64,000 bases of DNA, taken from assembly GCF_042648805.1 (NCBI RefSeq), contig NZ_JBHRXZ010000018.1:1-64000 (forward strand), read 5' to 3'. Every line of letters begins with the position of its first letter. Position 1 is the first letter of the stretch. The position numbers and the translations under genes are program-made. A model generated the notes under the pieces. It worked only from the letters and a program-made list of their open reading frames with translations. It searched no databases and was not told the DNA's origin. Source of the stretch: Azomonas tarimensis. Its GTDB lineage: Bacteria > Pseudomonadota > Gammaproteobacteria > Pseudomonadales > Pseudomonadaceae. Below, piece by piece: positions 8,529 to 15,906 of this stretch.

Positions 8529-9143
8529 TCAGAGACGCCAGTCTCTGACCAGTCCACGAAAAAGTGGCCGGAACAGTTCCGCCGGATCTTCCCGGTTGAA
8601 GACCTCCGGCTTGCGTGTCCAGTCGGTGAAGAGACCGACCACCAGTCCGTGTAGCGCGTGCGCCGCGATCCTGGGCGTGACACCCGGCTGCAAGCGGTCG
8701 CTGGCCTTGGCGAAGAGTTCCTGGCAGAGCTGGATGAACAGGTCGACAAAGGCATAATGCCGCTCTTCCGCCTCTTTGAGCTCCTCGGTGAACTCACAGC
8801 GATGCAGCAGGATGGTGAACACCCGCAGTCGGCGTTCGTCGTCCTTGAGCAGGGTAAGGGTTTCGCTGCTCAGCCTGAACAGCGCCTCCAGCGGATCACC
8901 CTGATCGCAGCCGGACATCCGTTCGGCCAGTTGTTCCGGTGGCAGCCTCACCTGGCTGAGCATCTCATGAAACAGGTGGGCCTTGTTCTGGAAGTGCCAG
9001 TACACGGCGCCTCGTGTTACGCCCGCATGCCGGGCAATCTGATCGAGGCTGGTGTGGGCGACGCCGCGTTCGAGAAACAGCTGCTCGGCGGACGTCAGAA
9101 TGGCAATGCGGGTCTTCTCCGCCTCTTCCTTTGTTCTTCGCAT
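8529..9143 (-). CDS. TetR/AcrR-family transcriptional repressor
   Basis: A 204-aa regulator with an N-terminal TetR helix-turn-helix (residues about 10-58: TRIAILTSAEQLFLERGVAHTS, then DQIARHAGVTRGAVYWHF) and a ligand-binding C-terminal domain of the AcrR/TtgR type (LHRCEFTEEL resembles the LHHKCEFT segment of TtgR). This subgroup usually represses drug exporters. It is divergent from the Bcr/CflA transporter gene at 9307, with a 22-bp inverted repeat between them (9215-9236), so that transporter is the most likely target. The RND operon at 1936-7548 lacks its own regulator and is a second candidate, but two genes intervene. Confidence 0.88.
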   Translation of the reverse strand: MRRTKEEAEKTRIAILTSAEQLFLERGVAHTSLDQIARHAGVTRGAVYWHFQNKAHLFHEMLSQVRLPPEQLAERMSGCDQGDPLEALFRLSSETLTLLKDDERRLRVFTILLHRCEFTEELKEAEERHYAFVDLFIQLCQELFAKASDRLQPGVTPRIAAHALHGLVVGLFTDWTRKPEVFNREDPAELFRPLFRGLVRDWRL

Positions 9144-9214
9144 AGAGGTCTTCCGGCGGTCATCTTGGACGGCTCGTGGTGGGAAAGGACCGGCACGATA
9201 GCGCGAGTCCCCCT

Positions 9215-9236
9215 TTACAATCGTCTATGTATGTAA
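9215..9236. promoter_or_regulatory. Predicted TetR-family operator between tetR and bcr
   Basis: A 22-bp imperfect palindrome with outer half-sites TTACA (9215-9219) and TGTAA (9232-9236) around an internal ATCGTCTATGTA. The TTACA...ATGTATGTAA layout resembles the operators of AcrR and TtgR. It lies 72 bp upstream of the tetR start and 71 bp upstream of the bcr start, so one bound repressor could control both promoters. Confidence 0.55.
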
Positions 9237-9306
9237 CAGGATTTGACTGACCTGTAAACGAATAGGCGAGTCGAAAGCTTCCCGCCCTGCGCCCCGAGAC
9301 CCCTCC

Positions 9307-10473
9307 ATGACCCTCCGCATCCTGATCCTGCTGGGCGCATTGTCCGCTTTCGGCCCTCTGGCGATCGATCTGTACCTTCCAGCCTTTCCTGCCCTGGCCC
9401 AGGCCTTCGGCACCGACATCGAACATGTGCAACTGACCCTTGCCGCCTATTTCGTCGGCCTGGCGATCGGACAGCTCATCTACGGTCCGCTGATCGACCG
9501 CTTCGGCCGGCGCGGGCCCCTTCTCATCGGCGTGGTGCTGTTCAGCCTGTCGTCGCTGGCCTGTGCCCTGGTGCCTGATCTGGACTGGATGGTCGCGGCG
9601 CGCTTCATTCAGGCACTGGGCGGCTGCGTCGGGATGGTTGCTGCGCGTACCGTGGTACGCGATCTGTGCGACCCGACCACCACGGCCAAGGTGTTTTCCC
9701 AACTGGTGCTGGTAATGGGTGTGGCTCCGATCCTGGCGCCGGTACTCGGTGGGGTCCTGCTGGCGGCCTTTGGCTGGCCATCGATGTTCATTGTGCTGGC
9801 GCTGTTCGGCTCGGTGTGTGGGCTGGCAGTCTGGCGCTGGCTACCAGAGACCTATCCGGCCGACATGCCGCGCAGGCCGCTCGGCGGCGCGCTGGCCAAC
9901 TATGGCCGGTTGTTGCGCGATTCGTCGTTTGTAGGCAACGCCCTGGCTGGTGGCTTTGCCATGGGCGGCATGTTCGCCTATATCGCCGGTTCGCCGTTCG
10001 TCTACATCGAACTGTATGAAGTCTCGACCCAGCACTACGCCTGGCTGTTCGGACTCAACGCGGCAGGCTTCATACTCCTGGCCCAGGTCAACGCCGCGCT
10101 CATGCGCCTTCGCGGTCCGCAGTTCTGGCTGATGCGCTGGGTCTGGGTGCACTTCGCCTCGGGCATGGCCCTGCTGGCCGTCGCACTGGCGCAACCCGCG
10201 GCGCTCTGGCCGCTGCTGCTGCCGCTGTTCTGCAGTATCGCTTCGCTGGGCTGCATCATGCCCAACGCCACGGCTTGCGCCCTGGCACGACATGGCGCGA
10301 ATGCCGGGAGTGCGTCGGCGCTGCTTGGCAGCCTGCAGTTCAGCATCGCCGCCGTGACGTCCGCCATGGTCGGCGCGCTGCACGATGGCAGTAGCGTTCC
10401 GCTGGCCGGGGTTATCGCCGTCTGCGCCCTGCTGGCACTGGCGCTGACGGTCTGGACCGCCAGCCGCGACTGA
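9307..10473 (+). CDS. Bcr/CflA-type MFS drug resistance transporter
   Basis: A 388-aa inner-membrane proton antiporter of the DHA1 group with 12 predicted helices. The N-terminal signature FGPLAIDLYLPAFPALAQ, the motif A loop (GPLIDRFGRRGPLLIG) and the motif C segment (VMGVAPILAPVLGG) are diagnostic of Bcr/CflA proteins, which export bicyclomycin, chloramphenicol, sulfonamides or small metabolites. The substrate is not known here. The start follows closely on the tetR-bcr intergenic operator, suggesting induction when the TetR protein binds its ligand. It is convergent with the adenine deaminase gene (3 bp between stops). Confidence 0.9.
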   Translation: MTLRILILLGALSAFGPLAIDLYLPAFPALAQAFGTDIEHVQLTLAAYFVGLAIGQLIYGPLIDRFGRRGPLLIGVVLFSLSSLACALVPDLDWMVAARFIQALGGCVGMVAARTVVRDLCDPTTTAKVFSQLVLVMGVAPILAPVLGGVLLAAFGWPSMFIVLALFGSVCGLAVWRWLPETYPADMPRRPLGGALANYGRLLRDSSFVGNALAGGFAMGGMFAYIAGSPFVYIELYEVSTQHYAWLFGLNAAGFILLAQVNAALMRLRGPQFWLMRWVWVHFASGMALLAVALAQPAALWPLLLPLFCSIASLGCIMPNATACALARHGANAGSASALLGSLQFSIAAVTSAMVGALHDGSSVPLAGVIAVCALLALALTVWTASRD

Positions 10474-10476
10474 GCG

Positions 10477-11427
10477 CTAGCGAGCCAGCCGCGCTTCCAT
10501 GCTGTTTTTCGCCAGCTGGCGCGCCTGCTTTTCGGTCATGCCCAGGCTGTCGTGCAGGGCCTGGAAATTCTCCATGACATACCCGCCGAAATAAGCCGGG
10601 TCGTCCGAGTTCACCGTGACCTTCACGCCGCGCTCGAGCAGATCGAGGATGTTGTGCTGACTCATGTCGTCGAACACACAGAGCTTGATGTTCGACAGCG
10701 GACAGACGGTGAGTGGTATCTGCTCGTCGATCAGCCGCTCGATCAGTCGTGGATCCTCGGCGGCGCGCACGCCGTGGTCGATGCGGCTTACCTTGAGCAG
10801 GTCGAGTGCCTCCCAGATGTATTCCGGCGGGCCTTCCTCACCCGCATGGGCCACGGTCAGGAAGCCCTCGGCACGGGCCTTGTCGAATACCCGCTGGAAC
10901 TTGCGTGGCGGGTGGCCAACCTCGGAGCTGTCGAGGCCCACGGCAAAGAAGGCGTCGCGGTAGGGCAGGGCCTGCTCCAGGGTCTTGAACGCCTCTTCCT
11001 CGGGCAGGTGGCGCAGGAAGCTGAGAATCAGCCCACTGCTGATGCCGAGTTGCGCCCGGGCATCGTTCAAGGCGGTGGAGATGCCTATGACGGCTGCCTC
11101 GAAAGGTATGCCCCGGTCGGTGTGGGTCTGGGGATCGTAAAACGGCTCGACATGCACGACGTTCTGCTCGGCGCACTTCTGCATGTAGGCCCAGGTCAGA
11201 TCGTAGAAGTCCTGCTCGGTGCGCAGCACGTCGGCACCGCGGTAGTAGAGATCGAGAAACTCCTGCAGGTTGTTGAAGGCGTAGGCGCGGCGAAGGCTGT
11301 CCACGTCCGGCCAGGGCAGGGCGATGCTGTTGCGTTCTGCCAGCGCAAAGAGCATCTCCGGCTCCAGTGAGCCTTCGAGGTGCAGGTGCAATTCGGCCTT
11401 TGGGACGTCAATGAGGCAGTCGTACAT
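10477..11427 (-). CDS. Adenine deaminase (adenosine deaminase superfamily, type 2)
   Basis: A 316-aa TIM-barrel purine deaminase that should convert adenine to hypoxanthine. Metal and catalytic motifs are in order: HLHLEG near residue 13, the His-Ala-Gly-Glu stretch (VAHAGEEGPPEYIWEAL), RIDHGVRAAEDP and VNSDDPAYFGG. The segment AVGLDSSEVGHPPRKF is typical of the bacterial adenine deaminase branch (P. aeruginosa PA0148-like) rather than of adenosine deaminase. I took MYDCLIDVPKAELHLHLEG as the start (ATG ending at 11427); 14 further in-frame codons upstream do not match the family. It stands alone, and the 412 bp upstream contain two DnaA boxes. Confidence 0.9.
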   Translation of the reverse strand: MYDCLIDVPKAELHLHLEGSLEPEMLFALAERNSIALPWPDVDSLRRAYAFNNLQEFLDLYYRGADVLRTEQDFYDLTWAYMQKCAEQNVVHVEPFYDPQTHTDRGIPFEAAVIGISTALNDARAQLGISSGLILSFLRHLPEEEAFKTLEQALPYRDAFFAVGLDSSEVGHPPRKFQRVFDKARAEGFLTVAHAGEEGPPEYIWEALDLLKVSRIDHGVRAAEDPRLIERLIDEQIPLTVCPLSNIKLCVFDDMSQHNILDLLERGVKVTVNSDDPAYFGGYVMENFQALHDSLGMTEKQARQLAKNSMEARLAR

Positions 11428-11588
11428 GATTCGGCGTCTCGTTTGGAAGTGATGAAAGGTTCTCAGCAACTGCTATGCCACGAAACAGCCGATGAGGGAA
11501 GGTCAGCCGCATGAGGTTCGGCTGGTGATTTCTTGATCAGTTCTCTACAAGCCAGGCGCTATCTGCGCTTCGGCGACTCGTCCCGATG

Positions 11589-11597
11589 TTATCCACA
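11589..11597 (+). promoter_or_regulatory. DnaA box (TTATCCACA)
   Basis: Exact match to the consensus DnaA box TTATCCACA, followed by a related TTTTCCACG (11600-11609). It lies in the non-coding region between yigZ and the adenine deaminase gene. Confidence 0.5.
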
Positions 11598-11801
11598 ATC
11601 TTTTCCACGGGGGGTGGGCATAACTTCCCCAGACGGCAACAACCTGCCGGGAGCGGCCCAGGCAAGGCTTAATTCCATGGAAAAACCGCTTGTATCAAGG
11701 CCTTGGGCATGCATTCAAGCGATACCCGAGTGGATTGTATAAAAAATGAACAGAGCCTGCGGCGCCGCGCGTACCCTGCTTCAAACCAGTCTTTCCCACG
11801 G

Positions 11802-11810
11802 TTATCCACA
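11802..11810 (+). promoter_or_regulatory. DnaA box (TTATCCACA)
   Basis: Second exact consensus DnaA box in the same orientation, 213 bp from the first and just beyond the 3' end of yigZ. Confidence 0.5.
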
Positions 11811-11839
11811 GAACCTTCCACTGAATATGTGCGTAGTCT

Positions 11840-12430
11840 TCAGCTATCCAGCAACTGCAATCGGCTGTATCCGCGGCTGACGTTGGCCAGCAGTTCCGCC
11901 AGCAAACCGAAGCGGTCCGGGGGGAAGGCAAGATCGAGAAAGGCCCCTTCAGCGTCGAACCTTTCGCCTTCCAGCAGCGCCTCGCACTCACCGAGGCGCG
12001 CCTTGAGCAGATTCAACTCCGCGAAGCGGCAATGGCAACGGCCACGAGCCAGCAAGACGAGTTCGCGGGCCTCTCCGGCCTGAAGGCACCTGGCCGTACT
12101 GCCGCCGTAGGCTCGCGCCAGGCCGCCGGTCCCAAGCTTGATGCCGCCGAACCAGCGGGTCACTACCACGGCCACCTGATCGAACGCTTGACCTTCGATA
12201 GCCACGAGCATCGGTCGTCCGGCGGTGCCGCCGGGTTCGCCATCATCGCTGAAACGGTACTGCTGGCCGATCTTCCAGGCCCAGCAGTTGTGACTGGCGG
12301 ATGGGTCGCTGACCGCCTGGATGAAATCCATGGCCTGCCCGGCCGTGGTCACTGGCGCCGCACGCACCAGAAATCGGCTTTTCTGGACCGTTTCAAGAAG
12401 TTCGCAAGGCGCGGCGAGGGTAGAAGGCAT
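11840..12430 (-). CDS. yigZ: YigZ/IMPACT-family protein
   Basis: A 196-aa protein of the UPF0029/IMPACT family. The N-terminal domain carries the signature block SKF-like KSRFLVRAAPV, the SHNCWAWKIG segment, SDDGEPGGTAGRPML and VVVTRWFGGIKLGTGGLARAYG, all typical of YigZ. The C-terminal part is the short ferredoxin-like DUF1949 domain. Eukaryotic IMPACT modulates translation control through Gcn2, but the bacterial role is poorly defined. The gene stands alone, downstream of and on the same strand as rutF, about 200 bp away. Confidence 0.92.
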   Translation of the reverse strand: MPSTLAAPCELLETVQKSRFLVRAAPVTTAGQAMDFIQAVSDPSASHNCWAWKIGQQYRFSDDGEPGGTAGRPMLVAIEGQAFDQVAVVVTRWFGGIKLGTGGLARAYGGSTARCLQAGEARELVLLARGRCHCRFAELNLLKARLGECEALLEGERFDAEGAFLDLAFPPDRFGLLAELLANVSRGYSRLQLLDS

Positions 12431-12632
12431 GGCTGGACCAGACGAGGAGCGGGCAAATCAGTTTACCCGTCCGCTCGCGCCGGGTCAGGCGGCCTCCCCA
12501 CGCCAGGGGCCGTCTGTCGGCCATTGCGATCGGTGGACGAAGCGCCGGTAGGAACCGATTTTCAAGAAGGGCAGGGCGTCCGTCCGGATCGCTCGGCCAC
12601 CCTGTGCCTGTGGACCAGGCCCTGCCCCTGCG

Positions 12633-13160
12633 TCAGAGGCTGACGGGCAGGGGGTGATAGCTGCGGTCGAAATAGAGCAGCGCATTCGCCTGCTCGGCCA
12701 GCGTCACGCCGAGCACCTCGCAGAACAGCACGTCATGGGTGGCGACACTGGTGACCTGGGTGATGCGGCAGTCGAACGCCAGCGCAGCGCCGGCCAGCAC
12801 TGGCGAACCGTTGGGTGAGATCGACCAGCGATCTGCCGTGAAGCGCTCGGCCATGGGCGTCTTGCCGCCGAAGAGATTGGATACGTCGCTCTGCTCGGCA
12901 CTGAGCAGGTTGACACAGAGGTTGCCGTTGCCGACCACCGCGGCATGGGCCGAGGCACTTCGGTTGAGGCAGACCAGCAAGGTCGGCGGGTCGTCGCTGA
13001 CGCTGCAGACAGCGGTAGCGGTAAAGCCGGCGCGGCCGCACGGGCCATCGGTAGTGACCACGTTGACCGCGGCGGCGAGTCGGGACATGGCGTCGCGGTA
13101 GTCCTGCCGGTTCATGGGTTCTGGCGGGGCAGCGTAGAGTTTCAGGGCGGCGGCTTGCAT
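12633..13160 (-). CDS. rutF: Flavin reductase RutF (pyrimidine utilisation)
   Basis: A 175-aa NADH:FMN oxidoreductase that supplies reduced flavin to the RutA monooxygenase. It belongs to the flavin-reductase-like split-barrel family. The blocks AAAVNVVTTDGPCGRAGFTATAVCSVSDDPPTLL, LFGGKTPM and FDCRITQVTSVATHDVLFCEV match RutF closely. The start MQAAALKLYAAP is assumed (ATG ending at 13160); the true N-terminus could also be the Met 15 residues on (MNRQDYRDAM, close to where E. coli RutF begins). It is the last gene of the rut operon, 10 bp after rutE. Confidence 0.92.
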   Translation of the reverse strand: MQAAALKLYAAPPEPMNRQDYRDAMSRLAAAVNVVTTDGPCGRAGFTATAVCSVSDDPPTLLVCLNRSASAHAAVVGNGNLCVNLLSAEQSDVSNLFGGKTPMAERFTADRWSISPNGSPVLAGAALAFDCRITQVTSVATHDVLFCEVLGVTLAEQANALLYFDRSYHPLPVSL

Positions 13161-13170
13161 GGGGGGCTCC

Positions 13171-13761
13171 TCAGGCGAGTTTGCAGGCTTGTTCGAAGGC
13201 GAGACGGGGCAGACGCTCGTGCAGTCTGTCGCGGTCGCCATAGCCGAGGTTGATCAGTAGGTTGGCTTTCCAGGTGGTGCCCGCAAGGAAGGTCTCGTTG
13301 ACCAGGTTGGCGTCGAAGCCGGACATGGGGCCGGCGTCCAGGCCCAGCGCCCGCGCGGCGAGGATCAGGTAGCCGGCCTGCATGGAGCTGTTGCGCAGGG
13401 CATTCTCTGCGATCAGGTCGGGCTTGCCGGCGTACCAGCTGCGGGCGTCGGCAACCGGGAAGAGTTCCGGCAGCGTGTCGGGAAAAGCCTCGTCATAGGC
13501 CAGGATGATGGTGACCGGTGCGGACAGGGTCTTGTCCAGGTTGCCCTTGGACAGGCAGGGCGCGAGCTTTTCCTTGCCTTCGGGGGTGCGCACGAAAACG
13601 AAGCGGGCCGGGCAACTATTGACGGCGGTGGGGCCAAGCCGGACCAGCGTGTAGAGCCGCTCCAGATGGGCGTCGGTGACCGGGCGGTCCTGCCAGGCGC
13701 TGAAGGTGCGGGCTTCGGTGAACAACTGGGCCAGGGTTTCTGAATCGAGGGGGGCGGTCAT
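13171..13761 (-). CDS. rutE: Malonic semialdehyde reductase RutE
   Basis: A 196-aa nitroreductase-family flavoprotein. RutE reduces the toxic malonic semialdehyde released from uracil breakdown to 3-hydroxypropionate. The FMN-binding signature (FTEARTFSAWQDRPVTDAHLE near the N-terminus, GPTAVNSCPARFVFV, and the C-terminal NLGYGD) and the length fit RutE. MTAPLDSETLAQLF is used as the start, in preference to nine extra upstream codons. It lies 11 bp from rutD and 10 bp from rutF. Confidence 0.92.
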   Translation of the reverse strand: MTAPLDSETLAQLFTEARTFSAWQDRPVTDAHLERLYTLVRLGPTAVNSCPARFVFVRTPEGKEKLAPCLSKGNLDKTLSAPVTIILAYDEAFPDTLPELFPVADARSWYAGKPDLIAENALRNSSMQAGYLILAARALGLDAGPMSGFDANLVNETFLAGTTWKANLLINLGYGDRDRLHERLPRLAFEQACKLA

Positions 13762-13772
13762 GGTCGTGGTCC

Positions 13773-14570
13773 TCAGGCTGCCTCGCACGGGGAGCGTTGT
13801 CGCGCCAGGTGTTCGAGCAGGATGCGGTTGAAGGTTTCGCTGTCGGTGACGCTGGAGGCGTGGCCGCCATAGTCCAGCAGCTCCAGGCGAGCATTGGGCA
13901 AGCGCTGGGCCAGGTGCAGCGAGCGGTTCCAGGGCACCAGCATATCGTCTCGATTGGCGATGACCAGGGTCGGTGTGCCAATGAGCTCCAGACGGTCTTC
14001 GATATCGAAGGCGAGCAGGGCATCGATGCGCCGCAGCAGGTTCCCGCTGCCCTGAAAATGCTGGAGGTGATGGGCGTCTTCGCGGCTCAGGCGTTCGCCA
14101 TGGGCGGCAATCCAGTCGGGCGGGTAGAGAAACAGCGACTGGGCTTCCACATAGGCGGCCGGGCCGCTGTCGCGCAGCAGCTTCTTGCGCACCGAGAAGC
14201 AGCGTGCGCTGTGCTCGTTGGGGCTGCTCCAGGCATTCACCGGCACCAGGCTCTGCAGCAGCTGCGGCCGCAGCAGGGCGATCTGCAGGCCCACCAGACC
14301 ACCCAGGGCGTGGCCGATCAGGTGGCAGCGGCGAATCTTCAGGGTGTCGAGCAGTTCCAGCAGTTCGACCGCCATGGACTCAATTGAGTAGCCGTCGGCC
14401 AGGGTGCCAGGGCTTCTGTTGGTGCCCTGGTGATCGTAGACCAATACCCGGAAGGCGTCGGTCAGCGCCGGCAACTGCGGCGCCCAGAACCCGGCCGAGC
14501 CGCCGAGGCCGGAGCTGAGGACCAGGGTCGGTGCGTCTGCGTCCTTGCGGCCGTGAAGTTCGTAGTGCAT
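13773..14570 (-). CDS. rutD: RutD alpha/beta-hydrolase-fold protein (putative aminoacrylate/carbamate hydrolase)
   Basis: A 265-aa alpha/beta-hydrolase-fold protein of the rut pathway, thought to speed the decay of aminoacrylate or carbamate. The oxyanion-hole region SSGLGGSAGFW and the nucleophile-elbow segment LIGHALGGLVGLQIAL are present. The usual serine of GxSxG is Ala (GHALG), as in E. coli RutD, so it is not a standard serine hydrolase. The charge-relay Asp and His lie in NRDDMLVPWN and DYGGHASS. I used the ATG at 14568-14570 (MHYELHGRKD). A 163-bp gap containing a REP palindrome separates it from rutC. Confidence 0.9.
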   Translation of the reverse strand: MHYELHGRKDADAPTLVLSSGLGGSAGFWAPQLPALTDAFRVLVYDHQGTNRSPGTLADGYSIESMAVELLELLDTLKIRRCHLIGHALGGLVGLQIALLRPQLLQSLVPVNAWSSPNEHSARCFSVRKKLLRDSGPAAYVEAQSLFLYPPDWIAAHGERLSREDAHHLQHFQGSGNLLRRIDALLAFDIEDRLELIGTPTLVIANRDDMLVPWNRSLHLAQRLPNARLELLDYGGHASSVTDSETFNRILLEHLARQRSPCEAA

Positions 14571-14664
14571 GGGGTTTCCTCGATGGGTGGGCTCAGGGGG
14601 CCTGGGCAGCGAGCTCGCGCGCCAGCGTCGTTGAAGCAGGTCTCGGGTGGCGGCGAGGGATCGG

Positions 14665-14687
14665 TTCGCGAGCAAGCTCGCTCCTAC
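14665..14687 (-). repeat. REP palindrome inside the rut operon
   Basis: A single copy of the same REP element found around the RAYT gene (core GAGCGAGCTTGCTCGCGAA when read on the minus strand). It lies between rutC and rutD in the transcribed leader of rutD, so it will be present as a hairpin in the operon mRNA. The rest of the 163-bp gap shows nothing else recognisable. Confidence 0.8.
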
Positions 14688-14733
14688 AAAGCCCGGACCC
14701 GGAGCCCGGAGCTAGAGCCTCGTTGAGCGGCCG

Positions 14734-15120
14734 TTACTGCCCTACATGGGCGATGCTGGCGATTTCGATCAGCGCGTCGGGCTTCACCAGCCCGCACTGG
14801 ATGCAGTAGCGCGCCGGCTTGTCGCCGGGAAAGAACTCGGCATAGACCTGGTTCACCGCGCCGTAGTTGGCCCAGTCGGTGAGCATGATCATGTTGAAGG
14901 TGACGTCGTCCATCGTGCCGCCGGCGGCTTCGACCACTCCCTTGATGGTTTCCAGGACATGGCGGGTCTGGGCGGCGGCATCGCCGACGTGGACCACGTT
15001 GTTGTCCTTGTCGAAGGGCAGGGTGCCGGACACATAAAGCGTCCCGTCGGCCATCGAGCCGGGAACATAGGGTGCCAGGGGTTTGCCGCTGCCGGCGGGG
15101 ATCACGGATTGCTTGGGCAT
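14734..15120 (-). CDS. rutC: RutC, RidA-family aminoacrylate deaminase
   Basis: A 128-aa member of the RidA/YjgF/UK114 family. RutC speeds the deamination of 3-aminoacrylate to malonic semialdehyde. MPKQSVIPAGSGKPLAPYVPG is the characteristic N-terminus, and the family signature is at the C-terminus (PARYCIQCGLVKPDALIEIASIAHVG, with the conserved Arg and Glu of the inter-subunit pocket). The frame has six extra codons upstream, which I left out. It lies 42 bp downstream of rutB in the operon. Confidence 0.93.
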   Translation of the reverse strand: MPKQSVIPAGSGKPLAPYVPGSMADGTLYVSGTLPFDKDNNVVHVGDAAAQTRHVLETIKGVVEAAGGTMDDVTFNMIMLTDWANYGAVNQVYAEFFPGDKPARYCIQCGLVKPDALIEIASIAHVGQ

Positions 15121-15162
15121 GTCGGTTCTCTCGTGCAAGGCTTGATGAGGTCGTTATCCAGT

Positions 15163-15906
15163 TCAGGCAATGGCGGTGGTGGCATCCAGCGCAAAGGTGT
15201 CGCAGAAGGCCGCGACGCTGGAGACCCAGCCGAAGAAGGTCTCGATGTTGTACAGCGCCGCCTGCTGGGCGAACGGCGGACCGGCCTGGTGGGTGGCGTC
15301 TTCGAGCACCACGCCGAAGTATTCGAGGTGGAAGCCGTCGCGCAGGGTCGATTCCACGCAGACATTGGTGGCGATGCCGGTGAACACCAGGTTGCGGATG
15401 CCCCGGGCGCGCAGGGTGCTGTCCAGTTGCGAGTTGAAGAAGCCGCTGTAGCGCGGCTTGGGCACCAGGATGTCGCCGGGCCGGGGCTGCAGCGCGTCCA
15501 CCAGAGCGTAGTCCCAGCCGCCCTTGGCCAGCAGTGTGCCGGCCAGTTCCGGGCGCTGGCGCATGGTCTTCAGGGCGTTGGATTTGTGCCAGTTGGGCGA
15601 ACCGGGCCCGCCCGCCTCGACGTAGCCGGCATCCCAGCCGTTCTGCAGGAACACCACCTGGATGCCGGCGGCGCGGGCCGCCTCGAGGGCGACGCTGATC
15701 CGTTCGATCACCGGCGCGGTGGTCGAGACGTCGAAGCCGGCCAGGTCAAGGTAGCCATTCTTGCTGGCGTAGGCGTTCTGCATGTCCACCACGATCAGCG
15801 CGGTCTCGCTGGCCTTCATCGCCAGCGGTTCGGGGCGGGCGGGCAGCGTCAGCGCCCCGTCAGCGCTGCCCAGGCGGTAACCGGCAAGGCTTTCGGCGGC
15901 GTTCAT
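15163..15906 (-). CDS. rutB: RutB, ureidoacrylate amidohydrolase
   Basis: A 247-aa isochorismatase-like cysteine hydrolase that splits ureidoacrylate (peracid form) to aminoacrylate and carbamate. The catalytic triad is visible: Asp in ALIVVDMQNAY (Asp41), Lys in ILVPKPRYSGFFNS (Lys150), and the nucleophile in GIATNVCVESTLRD (Cys183). Its ATG shares one base with the rutA stop (TGATG at 15904-15908), so rutA and rutB are translationally coupled. Its length matches the family. Confidence 0.94.
   Translation of the reverse strand: MNAAESLAGYRLGSADGALTLPARPEPLAMKASETALIVVDMQNAYASKNGYLDLAGFDVSTTAPVIERISVALEAARAAGIQVVFLQNGWDAGYVEAGGPGSPNWHKSNALKTMRQRPELAGTLLAKGGWDYALVDALQPRPGDILVPKPRYSGFFNSQLDSTLRARGIRNLVFTGIATNVCVESTLRDGFHLEYFGVVLEDATHQAGPPFAQQAALYNIETFFGWVSSVAAFCDTFALDATTAIA

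Larger units (their letters stand above)
11428..11839. other. Intergenic stretch upstream of adenine deaminase
   Basis: A 412-bp non-coding stretch downstream of yigZ and upstream of the deaminase gene. It holds two exact DnaA boxes (listed separately), a Shine-Dalgarno-poor AT-rich patch (TGTATAAAAAATGAACAG, about 11736-11753) and no reading frame with a recognisable product. The deaminase promoter must lie here. Confidence 0.6.

Noticed and set aside
11428..11839. A chromosomal replication origin at the two DnaA boxes
   Set aside because: Only two boxes, no DnaA, DnaN, RpmH or GidA genes nearby, and no clear unwinding element. Pseudomonas origins lie next to those genes.
12485..12632. A possible short peptide on the minus strand after rutF ending FLKIGSYRRFVHRSQWP
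   Set aside because: The wording looks protein-like, but there is no good start codon or ribosome binding site, the frame overlaps rutF, and I recognise no family. It may be a gene remnant.
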